Below are positions 27,875 through 37,361 of a DNA stretch of 64,000 bases, piece after piece. Made by a program: the position numbers and the translations under genes. Position 1 is the stretch's first letter, and each line of letters opens with the position of its first letter. Source of the stretch: Achromobacter sp. Marseille-Q4962 (GTDB taxonomy: Bacteria; Pseudomonadota; Gammaproteobacteria; Burkholderiales; Burkholderiaceae_B); assembly GCF_943737005.1 (NCBI RefSeq), contig NZ_CALSFU010000013.1, positions 1 through 64,000 of the forward strand, read 5' to 3'. Under the pieces are notes generated by a model. It searched no databases. It was not told the DNA's origin and saw only the letters and a program-made list of their open reading frames with translations.

Positions 27875-28714
27875 ATGGAATTCAAGATGCAGGACGCCTT
27901 CGAGGGCGAGAGCCTTCCGCAGCCCAAGCGCAGCGACCTGGTGGCCGAGGAGATCAAGCGCCTCATTACGGCGAAGAACCTGCGTCCGGGCGACCGCCTG
28001 CCCCGCGAAAGCGAACTGCAGAGCATGTTCTCGGTGAGCAAGAGCACCATGCGCGAAGCCCTGAAGTCGCTGGAGGTGCAGGGGCTGGTGAAAGTCAGCA
28101 CCGGCCCGGGCGGCGGCGGCAGGGTGGTGGAGGTGCCGCTGCACCGCACCTTCCAGCTCATGCAGAACTACCTGTTTTTCAAGGAAGTGAGCATCGAGGA
28201 CATCTACCAGGTGCGCAAGCTGCTGGAGCCGGAGCTGGCCGCCAGCGCGGTGCCCCACCTCACGGAGGCGCAGTTCGCGGCGCTGGAGCACAACATCGCG
28301 TGCTGCGATCCGGCGGCCGAGCGCATGGAGGATTCGCTGATCCAGCGCCAGGAGGAAATGAGCTTCCATGACATCCTGGCCGCCGCCTGCCCCAACCCGT
28401 TCCTGAGATTCAGCTGCGAGATGATCAATGAAATGATCCGGCAGCTCACGGTGTACGACAATGACATGCCGCTGGCTGCCCAGCAGCGCTTCGGCGCGGC
28501 CAACACGCAGTTCCACCGCGACATCCTGAAGGCTGCCCGGGCCCGCGACGCCGAAGCCGTGCGCAGGCTCATGGAAGACCACATGCGGGACGCCATGCGC
28601 TCGGTGACGCGCATGCACGGCAAGATCGAGGGCCGCCTCATCCTGGATTCGGAAATCTCGCGCCGCGGCCTGGCCCGCAAGGCGCGCCGCGCCGGCCGCG
28701 GCAAAGGCGGCTGA
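27875..28714 (+). CDS. GntR-family (FadR subfamily) regulator
   Basis: 279 residues from ATG 27875, preceded by GGGAGA at the right distance. The winged helix-turn-helix domain (about 18-90) contains LRPGDRLPRESELQSMFSVSKSTMREALKSLE. The all-helical FCD domain (about 110-250) has the metal/effector histidines and acids seen in FadR-type sensors (FHDILAAACPNPF, QFHRDILKAARARD and MEDHMRDAM). Two targets are possible: the divergent ABC transporter/hydrolase operon, with a perfect dyad between them, and acnA, which is 228 bases downstream on the same strand. GntR-type genes next to tricarboxylic acid genes are common in Burkholderiales. Confidence 0.88.
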   Translation: MEFKMQDAFEGESLPQPKRSDLVAEEIKRLITAKNLRPGDRLPRESELQSMFSVSKSTMREALKSLEVQGLVKVSTGPGGGGRVVEVPLHRTFQLMQNYLFFKEVSIEDIYQVRKLLEPELAASAVPHLTEAQFAALEHNIACCDPAAERMEDSLIQRQEEMSFHDILAAACPNPFLRFSCEMINEMIRQLTVYDNDMPLAAQQRFGAANTQFHRDILKAARARDAEAVRRLMEDHMRDAMRSVTRMHGKIEGRLILDSEISRRGLARKARRAGRGKGG

Positions 28715-28808
28715 AGTCCGGGCGAGCGGCGCGCCGGCGTGCGCGCGCAACATCGGCGCGGGCTTTTCTTGGCAAAACGGACCGGACGCATCGCCCGCTG
28801 ACGGAACT

Positions 28809-28847
28809 TTGACACGCCCGTGCAACTCTTATATAAGACATAAGAGT
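28809..28847 (+). promoter_or_regulatory. acnA promoter with overlapping palindromic operator
   Basis: A near-consensus sigma-70 promoter is visible: TTGACA (28809-28814), a 17-base spacer and TATAAG (28832-28837). The -10 lies within a dyad, ACTCTTAT (28825-28832) and ATAAGAGT (28840-28847). The dyad shares the core of the acnB operator at 12310-12330. Binding here would occlude RNA polymerase, so repression is the likely mode. Confidence 0.7.
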
Positions 28848-28942
28848 CGGTGGCGCGGCCGGACCGTCTCCCATAGAATGACAAAACGGCCAAAACGCCA
28901 CAAAATGCCTGCTTTACGCGGACAAACACCACGGAGTCCATC

Positions 28943-31648
28943 ATGCCGCACAACACCCTCGATACTCTCAAGAATTTCAAGATCGGCAATAAGTCCTGTC
29001 AGTTCTATTCGCTGCCGGCGCTGGGCAAGGCGCTGGGCGTGGATGTGCAGCGGCTGCCGGTATCCATCCGCATCGTCCTGGAGTCGGTGCTGCGCAACTG
29101 CGATGGCAAGAAGGTTACCGAGGAACACGTCCGGCAACTGGCCAACTGGCAGCCCAACGCCAAGCGCGAAGACGAGATTCCCTTCGTGGTGGCCCGCGTC
29201 GTGCTGCAGGATTTCACCGGCGTGCCGCTGCTGGCCGACATCGCCGCCATGCGCTCGGTGGCAGACAAGATGGGCAAGAGCCCCAAGAGCATCGAGCCGC
29301 TGGTGCCGGTGGACCTGGTGGTGGACCACTCGGTCATGATCGACTACTTCGGCACCAAGAACGCCCTGGACCTCAACATGAAGCTGGAATTCAAGCGCAA
29401 CCAGGAGCGCTACCAGTTCATGAAATGGGGCATGCAGGCCTTCGACACCTTCGGCGTGGTGCCCCCGGGCTTCGGCATCGTCCACCAGGTGAACCTCGAA
29501 TACCTGGCCCGCGGCGTGCACTACGACAAGAAGAACAACGTCCATTACCCCGATTCGCTGGTGGGCACCGACAGCCACACCACGATGATCAACGGCATCG
29601 GCGTGGTGGGCTGGGGCGTGGGCGGCATCGAGGCCGAGGCCGGCATGCTGGGCCAGCCGGTCTACTTCCTGACGCCCGACGTGGTGGGCGTGGAACTCAA
29701 GGGCCAGCTGCGCGGCGGCGTCACCGCCACCGACCTGGTGCTCACCATCACCGAAATGCTGCGCCGCGAAAAAGTGGTGGGCAAGTTCGTGGAATTCTGC
29801 GGCGAAGGCACGGCCAGCCTGTCGGTGGCCGAACGCGCCACCATCGGCAACATGGCGCCCGAATACGGCGCCACCATGGGCTTCTTCCCGGTGGACGAGC
29901 GCACCATCGACTACTTCCGCGGCACCGGCCGCACCGAGGCCGAGATCGCCGCCTTCGAAGCCTACTTCAAGGCACAGAAGATGTTCGGCGTGCCGCGCGC
30001 CTCCGACATCAACTACACCAAGCTGCTGACGCTGGATCTCTCCACCGTCGCGCCCTCGCTGGCCGGCCCCAAGCGTCCCCAGGACCGCATCGAGATCGGC
30101 AACGTCAAGAGCACGTTCATCGACCTGTTCTCCAGGCCCATTGCCGAGAACGGCTTCAACCAGCCCGCCGAGAAGCTGGAGCAGACCTTCACCACCAGCG
30201 CCGGCACCAAGCTCAAGAACGGCGACATCCTCATCGCGGCCATCACCTCCTGCACCAACACGTCCAACCCCAGCGTGCTGCTGGCGGCCGGCCTGCTGGC
30301 CAAGAAGGCGGTGCAAGCCGGCCTCAAGGTGCCCAAGCACATCAAGACCTCGCTGGCGCCCGGATCGCGCGTCGTGACCGAATACCTGACCAAGACGGGC
30401 CTGCTGCCCTACCTGGAAAAACTGGGCTTCGACGTAGCCGCCTACGGCTGCACCACCTGCATCGGCAACGCCGGCGACCTGTCGCCCGACCTCAACGAAG
30501 CCATCATCAACAACAACCTGGTGTGCGCGGCGGTGCTCTCGGGCAACCGCAACTTCGAGGCGCGCATCCACCCGAACATCAAGGCGAACTTCCTGGCCTC
30601 GCCGCCGCTGGTTGTGGCCTATGCGCTGGCCGGCACCATCACGCGCGACCTCATGACCGAGCCCGTGGGCAAGGGCAAGAACGGCGACGTCTGGCTGGGC
30701 GACATCTGGCCCTCCACCGAAGAAGTCAACGCCCTGCTCAAGTACGCGCTGGATCCCAAGGCCTTCGAGGCCAACTACGGCCAGGTCAAGAGCAACCCGG
30801 GCAAGCTCTGGGAGAACATCAAGGGCGTCAAGGGCGACACCTACAACTGGCCCGATTCGACCTACATCGCGGAACCGCCCTTCTTCCAGGATTTCTCCAT
30901 GACGCCGGGCGCCATGCCCACCGTCAAGGGCGCACGCGCGCTGGGCATCTTCGGCGACTCGGTCACCACCGACCACATCTCGCCGGCCGGCTCCATCAAG
31001 GAAACCTCGCCCGCGGGCAAGTGGCTGAAAGAGCATGGCGTCATGAAGGCCGACTTCAACAGCTACGGCTCGCGGCGCGGCAACCACGAGATCATGATGC
31101 GCGGCACCTTCGCCAACGTGCGCATCAAGAACCTCATGATCCCGCCGCTGCCCGACGGCAGCCGCTTCGAGGGCGGCGAGACCCTCTTCCAGCCCACGGG
31201 CGAACAGATGTCCATCTATGACGCCGCCATGAAGTACGTGGCGCAGGGCACGCCCACCGTGGTCTTCGGCGGCGAAGAGTACGGCACCGGCTCCTCGCGC
31301 GACTGGGCGGCCAAGGGCACCCAGCTCCTGGGCGTGAAAGCCGTCATCGCCCGCAGCTTCGAGCGCATCCACCGCAGCAACCTGGTGGGCATGGGCGTGC
31401 TGCCCCTGCAGTTCAAGGGCGCGGACAGCGTGCAGTCGCTGGGCATCACGGGCGAGGAAACCTTCGACATCTCGGGCCTGGAAAACGGCATCAAGCCCAT
31501 GCAGGACGTGACCCTCACGATCACCCGCAAGGACGGCTCCAGGCAGGACGTCACCCTCATGCTGCGCATCGACACGCCCATCGAGGTGGACTACTACGAG
31601 CACGGCGGCATCCTGCCTTTCGTGCTGCGCCAGCTACTGGCCGCCTGA
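28943..31648 (+). CDS. acnA: Aconitate hydratase A
   Basis: 901 residues, the AcnA/IRP-type length. The iron-sulfur ligands are present in [20 protein letters not shown] and in [13 protein letters not shown]. The substrate-site sequences [22 protein letters not shown] and [16 protein letters not shown] are diagnostic. It interconverts citrate and isocitrate in the cytoplasm and is usually the stress-resistant aconitase, while AcnB is the main one. It may also act with PrpF in the methylcitrate cycle. It follows the GntR gene and has its own promoter and terminator. Confidence 0.97.
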   Translation: MPHNTLDTLKNFKIGNKSCQFYSLPALGKALGVDVQRLPVSIRIVLESVLRNCDGKKVTEEHVRQLANWQPNAKREDEIPFVVARVVLQDFTGVPLLADIAAMRSVADKMGKSPKSIEPLVPVDLVVDHSVMIDYFGTKNALDLNMKLEFKRNQERYQFMKWGMQAFDTFGVVPPGFGIVHQVNLEYLARGVHYDKKNNVHYPDSLVGTDSHTTMINGIGVVGWGVGGIEAEAGMLGQPVYFLTPDVVGVELKGQLRGGVTATDLVLTITEMLRREKVVGKFVEFCGEGTASLSVAERATIGNMAPEYGATMGFFPVDERTIDYFRGTGRTEAEIAAFEAYFKAQKMFGVPRASDINYTKLLTLDLSTVAPSLAGPKRPQDRIEIGNVKSTFIDLFSRPIAENGFNQPAEKLEQTFTTSAGTKLKNGDILIAAITSCTNTSNPSVLLAAGLLAKKAVQAGLKVPKHIKTSLAPGSRVVTEYLTKTGLLPYLEKLGFDVAAYGCTTCIGNAGDLSPDLNEAIINNNLVCAAVLSGNRNFEARIHPNIKANFLASPPLVVAYALAGTITRDLMTEPVGKGKNGDVWLGDIWPSTEEVNALLKYALDPKAFEANYGQVKSNPGKLWENIKGVKGDTYNWPDSTYIAEPPFFQDFSMTPGAMPTVKGARALGIFGDSVTTDHISPAGSIKETSPAGKWLKEHGVMKADFNSYGSRRGNHEIMMRGTFANVRIKNLMIPPLPDGSRFEGGETLFQPTGEQMSIYDAAMKYVAQGTPTVVFGGEEYGTGSSRDWAAKGTQLLGVKAVIARSFERIHRSNLVGMGVLPLQFKGADSVQSLGITGEETFDISGLENGIKPMQDVTLTITRKDGSRQDVTLMLRIDTPIEVDYYEHGGILPFVLRQLLAA

Positions 31649-31703
31649 CCGGCCCGCGCGGGATCCCGGCCCCCGCCCGGCTCCCGCGCCGGCTCCAGCA
31701 TGC

Positions 31704-31743
31704 GCAAAGCGCCGCTCCCGCCCAGGCGGAAGCGGCGCTTTGC
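31704..31743 (+). terminator. Rho-independent terminator of acnA
   Basis: GCAAAGCGCCGCT (from 31704) pairs with AGCGGCGCTTTGC (to 31743); the stem continues inwards with mismatches around CCGCC/GGCGG. TTTGCATTT follows. It begins 56 bases after the acnA stop. Confidence 0.75.
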
Positions 31744-31761
31744 ATTTGGCCGGGCGTTGCT

Positions 31762-31810
31762 GGCCGGCCCGTATTGGGCCGGCCCGTATTAGGCCGGCCC
31801 AATACGGGCC
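31762..31810. repeat. Short tandem/inverted repeat cluster
   Basis: GGCCGGCCCGTATT occurs at 31762-31775 and again at 31777-31790. The last ten bases of the second copy (GGCCCGTATT) are then mirrored by AATACGGGCC at 31801-31810 across a 10-base spacer. The cluster lies between the acnA terminator and the stop of the minus-strand dioxygenase gene, for which the hairpin may be the transcript end. Confidence 0.55.
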
Positions 31811-31826
31811 ACCGATGCCGGACGGG

Positions 31827-32603
31827 TCAGTCCGCGAACTGGTAGGCGTCCATGGCCAGCGCAGCGTACGCGACTTCGTCGTTCAAGCGGGTCGCACGCG
31901 GACCGCCCGCGCCCAGGGCGACGTAAAACGGCATGAGGTGGTCGTCGTGGGGATGGGCCCGCGCGGCGCCGGGCGCCCTGGCCCGCCAGTCCAGCAGCGC
32001 CTGCAGGTTGCCCTCGGCCAGGTTGCGCGCGTACCAATCCTGGAAAGGCGGCACGTAGGCGGCCGGCGGCGCGTCCTGCGGCATGCGCACGTCGCGCAGG
32101 TTGTGCGTCAGCGAGCCGGACCCGATGATCAGCACGTCTTCGTCGCGCAGGGGCGCGAGCGCCCGGCCCAGCTCGGCCTGCCCGGCCGCGTCGCGGCCCA
32201 TGTCCAGCGACAACTGCACCACCGGCACGTCCGCCCCGGGATACAGGTAGCGCAGCGGCACCCAGGCGCCGTGGTCCAGCGGCCGGCGCGGATCGAAATC
32301 GGCGCGCAGGCCCTGCTGCGCGAGCAGGTCCCGCACGCGCCCGGCCAGCCCGGGCGAGCCCGGCGCGGCATATTGCAATGTATACAGCTCGGGCGGAAAG
32401 CCGCCGAAATCGTGCCAGGCCACTTGCTCGCCGCGCGTGGACAGGGCGAGTCCCTGCCCCATCCAGTGCGGCGACACCACCAGGATGGCGGCCGGCTTGC
32501 GGCCCTGCGCGCGGCTCCAGCCCGCCAGGGCCGGGCCGGTCCGGCCGGGCTCGACGGCCAGCATGGGAGATCCGTGCGAAACAAACAACGTGGGCCAGCG
32601 CAT
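31827..32603 (-). CDS. Class III extradiol ring-cleavage dioxygenase (DODA/YgiD-like)
   Basis: 258 residues. The N-terminal RWPTLFVSHGSPMLAVEP supplies the first metal histidine; others lie in VVSPHWMGQG and LDHGAWVPLRYLYP, and a further one in GSGSLTHNLRDV. This matches the DODA-type subgroup (4,5-DOPA dioxygenase and E. coli YgiD), which uses non-heme iron or zinc and molecular oxygen to open catechol rings. The physiological substrate is unknown. An AAGGAGAG ribosome site supports the start. The upstream 190 bases contain small dyads (GCTTG/CAAGC at 32642-32656) but no gene. Confidence 0.87.
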   Translation of the reverse strand: MRWPTLFVSHGSPMLAVEPGRTGPALAGWSRAQGRKPAAILVVSPHWMGQGLALSTRGEQVAWHDFGGFPPELYTLQYAAPGSPGLAGRVRDLLAQQGLRADFDPRRPLDHGAWVPLRYLYPGADVPVVQLSLDMGRDAAGQAELGRALAPLRDEDVLIIGSGSLTHNLRDVRMPQDAPPAAYVPPFQDWYARNLAEGNLQALLDWRARAPGAARAHPHDDHLMPFYVALGAGGPRATRLNDEVAYAALAMDAYQFAD

Positions 32604-32799
32604 GGCGCTCTCCTTTCATTCAACAAGGCGGAAATTGTCGCGCTTGCCATTCAAGCAATAAACCACATATTTATCCATAAACTATTGCCGGAATAGGTTT
32701 AATATGGCGCGCCACAGCCGCGCGCGCGGGCAGGCAGGCCCTGACTGGCCGCGGGCGTTAAACTAGACCGTTGCACAATCTGAGACGCATCCCGAAGTC

Positions 32800-34002
32800 A
32801 TGGCCCGATCCCGCAGTTCGTCCTCTCCCCGCCTAAGCCGCGAAGCCGCCCGCCTGGTTGCCCTTGCCGAGGCCCTGAACCGTTCGGGCAGCCGGGTGGA
32901 AGATGTGTACTGGGAAAACCTGCTGGGCGAGGCGATTCCCAGGCTCCTGAAGGCAGGCCAGGACGGCCCGCTGGAGGCGGCGCTGGACCACCTGGCCCAG
33001 AAAGACGTGGGCGCCTACGAGGTGCTGATCGAGCAGGCGGAAACCCTGTCCGAGTCCATGAAGCTCGAAAAGAACGGGGTGCGCTACGACCTGCTGCTGC
33101 TGGTGGCCCCGATTGCCGCCTGGACCCGTTACGCCATCCCGGCCAACGCCATTCCCGCCCCGGCGCAGCAGGCCATCGTGGCGCAATTGCACGGCCACGT
33201 GCTGGCCGCCGACACGCGCGTGGCCATGCTGCCCTGGCTGGTGAGCGTGGACCAGATGCCGCGCACCTTTTCCGAGACCTGGCAATGGCTGCAACGGCTG
33301 GGCTCGCACGCGCTGGGCGCGGAAACCGCCAAGCCGGCGCTCAATACCGAGGGGGAAGTCGCCAACATGCTGGCCGACACCCGCTACATCGTGGCGGCCG
33401 TGGCCGTGCCGGAAGGCGCACCCATCTTCCGCTGGCAGGAGCGCCCCGGCGAGGCCGACGCCAGCCGCGACGCCTGCCTGCAGCAATGGTCCGCCCAGGT
33501 CCAGCCCACCGTGGCCGGCCTGCTGCCGGGCTGCGGGTTCGAGATGCTGCTGCCCGACGCCTACTACGTGAGCAACCGCGAGGCCGACCGGCGCGTGCGC
33601 CCGCTGTCGCTGCGCGCCGCCGTGAGCTGGCTCGAAGGCGCCGTCAACCTGGAGCCCTCCCAACTGCGCGCGGTGGTGGCCGGCTGCGGCGAGGAACGCA
33701 TCGACGAATACCGCATCGGCTTCACGGCCCGCAACAGCAACGACGTGTACTACGGCTGCGTCTGGCCCGTGTACGGGCGCGAGGAAGACCCGCCGGCCGA
33801 CGAAGGCATGCCCGACGTGGTGGACGACATCGCCGCCCTGCTCAAGGAACTGGGCGTGAGCGAAGTGCGCCGTATTCCCGGCGTGCTGCCGCCCGAATTC
33901 TGCGAGGACTGCGGCGCGCCGTACTTCCCCAATCCGCTGGGCGAGCTGGTGCACGCGGAGCTGCCGGAAGACGCCGAAGCCGCCCCCGCCCACTTCCATT
34001 AA
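32800..34002 (+). CDS. DUF2863 family protein
   Basis: 400 residues matching, to my recognition, the betaproteobacterial DUF2863 family: VEDVYWENLLGEAIPRLL near the start, a central LVAPIAAWTRYAIP, and a C-terminal CEDCGAPYFPNPLGELVHAELP that looks like a small metal-binding or structural motif. It has no signal peptide, so it is cytoplasmic. The gene precedes earP by 18 bases and presumably is co-transcribed with it; that association is common in this group. Function is unknown, though linkage hints at translation or EF-P biology. Confidence 0.8.
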   Translation: MARSRSSSSPRLSREAARLVALAEALNRSGSRVEDVYWENLLGEAIPRLLKAGQDGPLEAALDHLAQKDVGAYEVLIEQAETLSESMKLEKNGVRYDLLLLVAPIAAWTRYAIPANAIPAPAQQAIVAQLHGHVLAADTRVAMLPWLVSVDQMPRTFSETWQWLQRLGSHALGAETAKPALNTEGEVANMLADTRYIVAAVAVPEGAPIFRWQERPGEADASRDACLQQWSAQVQPTVAGLLPGCGFEMLLPDAYYVSNREADRRVRPLSLRAAVSWLEGAVNLEPSQLRAVVAGCGEERIDEYRIGFTARNSNDVYYGCVWPVYGREEDPPADEGMPDVVDDIAALLKELGVSEVRRIPGVLPPEFCEDCGAPYFPNPLGELVHAELPEDAEAAPAHFH

Positions 34003-34020
34003 GAACCGGGGCCCGCTCCC

Positions 34021-35151
34021 ATGAAGGCCGACATCTTCTGCCGGGTGGTCGACAACTACGGCGACATCGGCGTGTGCTGGCGGCTGGCCCGCCGGCTGGC
34101 GCACGGCATCGGCTGGCAGGTGCGGCTGTGGGTGGACGACCTGGCGAGCTTCGCGCGCATCCAGCAGGACGTGGATCCGCAGGCCTCGCGGCAAGCCGTG
34201 CAAGGCGTGGACATTGTCCGCTGGACCGAAACCCCGGCCGGCGACCTGGCGCCCGGCGATGTGGTCATCGAAACCTTTGCCTGCGATCCGCCCGCCGCTT
34301 TCGTGGAAGCCATGAGGCGCTCGCACCCGGTGTGGATCAACCTGGAGTATCTCAGCGCCGAGCCCTGGGTGGAAACCTGCCACGGCCTGCCTTCGCAGCG
34401 GCCCGACGGGCTGGTGAAGCATTTTTTCTTTCCCGGCTTCACCGACGCCACCGGCGGGCTGCTGCGCGAACCCGGGCTGTCGGCCGAGCGCGACGCCCTG
34501 CAGGCCAGCGCCGGACAGCAGGAAGACTTCCTGCGCGCCCTGGGCATCGCCGAAACCCATCTGGCCGCACGCCGGCAAGGCGGCCGCCTGGCGACGCTTT
34601 TCTGCTACCCGCAAGCGCCGCTCGCCGGGCTCGCGCAAGCGCTGGCGACCGATGCCCGCCCCACCCTGCTGCTCGCGCCCGAAGGCGTGGCCCCTGCACT
34701 GGAGGCGGCCTGCGCCGCGGCCGGCGGACCGGCGGCCGGCGGACCGGCGGTCGCCCGCGTGCCCTTCATGCCGCAGCCGGATTTCGACCGTCTGCTCTGG
34801 TGCTCGGACCTCAACTTCGTGCGGGGCGAAGACTCGTTCGTCCGCGCCGCCTGGGCGGCCCGGCCGCTCATCTGGCAGATCTATCCCCAGGACGAAAATG
34901 TGCATCTGGAAAAGCTCGACGCCTGGCTGGCGCGCTATCCGGCCCCGGAGGCGGCGCAGGCCCTGATGCGGGCCTGGAACCGCGCCGGCGCGCCCGACGA
35001 CACCCGGGCCGCGCTGCAGGCGGCGCTGGCGCCGGCGGCATGGAACGCCTGGCTGGCCGCTGCCCGGCAATGGGACGCCGAACAGGCCTCGCGCCCCGAT
35101 CTGGGGGACAGTTTGGCGGGTTTTTGCACAGAACTCGCCAAGAAACGCTAG
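34021..35151 (+). CDS. earP: EF-P arginine rhamnosyltransferase EarP
   Basis: 376 residues. The opening KADIFCRVVDNYGDIGVCWRLARRLA and the C-terminal FVRGEDSFVRAAWAARPLIWQIYPQDENVH are hallmarks of EarP (formerly DUF2331). This GT-B-type enzyme transfers rhamnose from dTDP-rhamnose to Arg32 of elongation factor P and activates it for translation through polyproline stretches. The substrate gene efp follows after 247 bases and does encode Arg32, so the pair is complete. Residues around 235-245 contain a small GGPA duplication. Confidence 0.95.
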   Translation: MKADIFCRVVDNYGDIGVCWRLARRLAHGIGWQVRLWVDDLASFARIQQDVDPQASRQAVQGVDIVRWTETPAGDLAPGDVVIETFACDPPAAFVEAMRRSHPVWINLEYLSAEPWVETCHGLPSQRPDGLVKHFFFPGFTDATGGLLREPGLSAERDALQASAGQQEDFLRALGIAETHLAARRQGGRLATLFCYPQAPLAGLAQALATDARPTLLLAPEGVAPALEAACAAAGGPAAGGPAVARVPFMPQPDFDRLLWCSDLNFVRGEDSFVRAAWAARPLIWQIYPQDENVHLEKLDAWLARYPAPEAAQALMRAWNRAGAPDDTRAALQAALAPAAWNAWLAAARQWDAEQASRPDLGDSLAGFCTELAKKR

Positions 35152-35154
35152 AAT
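35124..35154 (+). promoter_or_regulatory. Possible efp promoter at the end of earP
   Basis: TTGCAC (35124-35129) and TAGAAT (35149-35154) are separated by 19 bases, a little longer than ideal. The pair would give efp a leader of about 240 bases. The rest of the leader (35155-35398) is GC-rich, with short self-complementary stretches near 35280-35340, but no ORF that I trust. Confidence 0.35.
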
Positions 35155-35398
35155 AGAGAGTTTTCCGAGTTGTCCGTCCGGTTTGCGGCCGGGCCTCGAA
35201 ATCATGACGCCTGCCGGGATGTGCATGAATCCGAAGACCCGGGGCGAGGCCGCGCAGGCCGCGCCCGGAACGCCGGAGTGTCCGATACGCCAGTCAGAGG
35301 CCCTCGGGCCCGAGGCCCGAAAGCGCTGAAGCGCCCGGGCCGCGGCAGCGGACCATGCTAGCGCGGCGAGTGCACCCATCACCCCCGGAGTTTTATCG

Positions 35399-35956
35399 AT
35401 GAAAACCGCTCAGGAATTGCGAGTCGGCAACGTGGCCATGGTCGGCAAGGATCCGCTGGTCGTCCAGAAGGCCGAATACAACAAGTCGGGCCGCAACGCC
35501 GCTGTTGTGAAACTGAAGTTCAAGAACCTGCTGACGGGCGCCGCCAGCGAATCGGTCTACAAGGCCGACGAAAAGTTCGAAGTCGTGCAGCTCGACCGCA
35601 AGGAATGCACGTACTCGTACTTCGCCGACCCGATGTACGTCTTCATGGACGAAGAGTACAACCAGTACGAAATCGAAGCCGAAAGCATGGGCGATGCGCT
35701 GAACTACCTGGAAGAAGCCATGCCCGTGGAAGTGGTGTTCTACGACGGCCGCGCCATCTCGGTGGAACTGCCCACCGTCATCGTGCGCGAAATCACCTAC
35801 ACCGAGCCGGCCGTGCGCGGCGACACCTCGGGCAAGGTGCTCAAGCCGGCCAAGATCAACACCGGCTACGAACTGAACGTGCCGCTGTTCTGCGAAATCG
35901 GCGACAAGATCGAAATCGACACCCGCACGAACGAGTACCGCAGCCGCGTCAACTGA
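35399..35956 (+). CDS. efp: Elongation factor P (Arg32 type)
   Basis: 185 residues, the standard length. The modification loop reads [16 protein letters not shown] and carries Arg32, the residue rhamnosylated by EarP in place of the lysine that EpmA modifies in enterics. The KOW-like N-domain and the two OB domains follow in normal order, ending in [15 protein letters not shown]. It binds ribosomes stalled at consecutive prolines and promotes peptide-bond formation. The GGAG ribosome site and the terminator behind the gene are both clear. Confidence 0.97.
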   Translation: MKTAQELRVGNVAMVGKDPLVVQKAEYNKSGRNAAVVKLKFKNLLTGAASESVYKADEKFEVVQLDRKECTYSYFADPMYVFMDEEYNQYEIEAESMGDALNYLEEAMPVEVVFYDGRAISVELPTVIVREITYTEPAVRGDTSGKVLKPAKINTGYELNVPLFCEIGDKIEIDTRTNEYRSRVN

Positions 35957-35982
35957 TGCGCTGACCCGGTCCGCGACATGCG

Positions 35983-36012
35983 AAACGCCAGCCCTCGGGC
36001 TGGCGTTTTTCA
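35983..36012 (+). terminator. Rho-independent terminator of efp
   Basis: AACGCCAGCC pairs with GGCTGGCGTT across a 4-base loop and is followed by TTTC. It begins 27 bases after the efp stop and may also act for the convergent DUF1178 gene, since an A-run precedes it. Confidence 0.85.
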
Positions 36013-36033
36013 TTGCGCGGAAGCGGGCGGCGG

Positions 36034-36498
36034 CTATTGCAGCCGGTCGTCGTCGAAGAAGTCGGGCAGCGCCAGGACGTCGATGCCCTCTTCGGCCAGC
36101 GCTTCGCGCTCTTCGCGCGTGGCCGTGCCGCGTATGGGGCGGTCGTCGGCGTCGCCCTCGTGGATGCGCCGGGCTTCTTCGGCGAAGCGTGCGCCCACGT
36201 TCTCGGTGTTGCGCAGCAGCGCCCGCACCTGGCGCATGACGGCCGCCTGCAAGGCGGCCATTTTTTCGGCCTCGGTCGCCTGGGCGGGCACGGCCGGGCC
36301 CTGGGCGGGCGTTTCCGCATGCAAATGGGACACGTTCAGGCGCGGGGCCGAAAGCCGCTTGGTAATGGAAGCCGACGCACAGACGGGACACGTGACGAGG
36401 CCACGCGCCTGCTGCGCGTCGTAGTCTTCGTGCGAACCGAACCAGCCCTCGAAAACGTGGCCGTGGTCGCATTGGAGGTCGAAAACTTTGAGTGCCAT
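36034..36498 (-). CDS. DUF1178 family protein
   Basis: 154 residues. The N-terminus ALKVFDLQCDHGHVFEGWFGS followed by a CPVC pair near residue 37 looks like a small zinc-binding site and is the DUF1178 hallmark. The conserved tail ends ALPDFFDDDRLQ. No signal peptide is seen. Function is unknown. The ATG at 36498 was chosen because it begins the conserved domain; a longer frame adds unrelated sequence. It converges with efp. Confidence 0.82.
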   Translation of the reverse strand: MALKVFDLQCDHGHVFEGWFGSHEDYDAQQARGLVTCPVCASASITKRLSAPRLNVSHLHAETPAQGPAVPAQATEAEKMAALQAAVMRQVRALLRNTENVGARFAEEARRIHEGDADDRPIRGTATREEREALAEEGIDVLALPDFFDDDRLQ

Positions 36499-36587
36499 GT
36501 CTTGATTATGGGGGAGAATGCCAAGAATACAAGGACCGCAAATCCGCGGCCCCGCCCCGGGCATCCTCCCCATGCCGCGGGGAAGGT

Positions 36588-37289
36588 CTAGCGGCCCGCC
36601 CGCCTGCCGGCGGCCTGCTCCACGCGCGCCTGCTGGGCGCGCAGGGCGTCGATCTGGCGCTGCAGGGCCCGCAACTGCTCGCGCGCGTCTTTCTGCTGCT
36701 CGGCCAGGGCGCTGGCGTCCTTGCGGGCCTGTTCCTGGCGGGCGGCCACCTGGGCTTCCTGCTCCAGGCGCAGGCTGCGGTCGGCCTGGAGCGTCTGCAG
36801 TTCGACGGTGCGCGCGGCGAGCTGCTTCTCGGCATGGGCGTACTCCGCCTGCAGCTTGATGCGGCGGATGTCGACTTCGGCCAGCTCGGCGGACCGCGCC
36901 GCGAAGGCGCGGTAGGCGGATTCGGCCTGCTGCTCGGACTTGGTCTTGAGCACACGCCAGAAGTCTTTCTGTTGGAAAAGCGCCACGTAGTAGGCCAGAT
37001 CATCGGGCTTGAACAGCAGGCTCGCGCCATAGACGCCGTTATAGGTCGTGCGCAGTTCGGACACCTGGTGGCGCTGGATGAGATCCTGAAGCTCGGCCAC
37101 GGTGGTGGACGGCCGGGACGCCGGCGGCGGCGCGGGCGGCGTCACCGGCGCGGCGGCCGCCTTGTCTTCGACCTGCTGGACGACGGGCCGGTCGGCTTCC
37201 TGCCGGGCGCTGGCGCAAGCGGCCAGCCCGGACAGCGCCGCGCCCAGCGCGGCGGCGCGCGCCGAAGCGCGCAGGTATCGGATGCTCAT
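36588..37289 (-). CDS. DUF2968-like lipoprotein with long coiled coil
   Basis: 233 residues. A signal sequence with lipobox LAAC (Cys25) is followed by a Pro/Ala-rich linker, then a globular segment (VAELQDLIQRHQVSELRTTYNGVYGASLLF), and a long Gln/Glu/Arg-rich coiled coil (about 125-225). It resembles the DUF2968 family found in beta- and gammaproteobacteria. A periplasmic, outer-membrane-anchored location is expected. It lies beyond the end of the Tad pilus locus on the same strand, 72 bases after the sigma-54 regulator, so membership of that transcript is possible but unproven. Confidence 0.72.
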   Translation of the reverse strand: MSIRYLRASARAAALGAALSGLAACASARQEADRPVVQQVEDKAAAAPVTPPAPPPASRPSTTVAELQDLIQRHQVSELRTTYNGVYGASLLFKPDDLAYYVALFQQKDFWRVLKTKSEQQAESAYRAFAARSAELAEVDIRRIKLQAEYAHAEKQLAARTVELQTLQADRSLRLEQEAQVAARQEQARKDASALAEQQKDAREQLRALQRQIDALRAQQARVEQAAGRRAGR

Positions 37290-37361
37290 GCTTTCCCCAG
37301 AAAAAATTTTCGCAGAACTATAGCAATATATGGACGCCCCGGCGCATGCGACGGGGCCGGT

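Noticed and set aside
34725-34750. Small GGACCGGCGGCC tandem in earP
   Set aside because: A short in-frame duplication (GGPA) in a low-complexity loop; no sign of functional effect.
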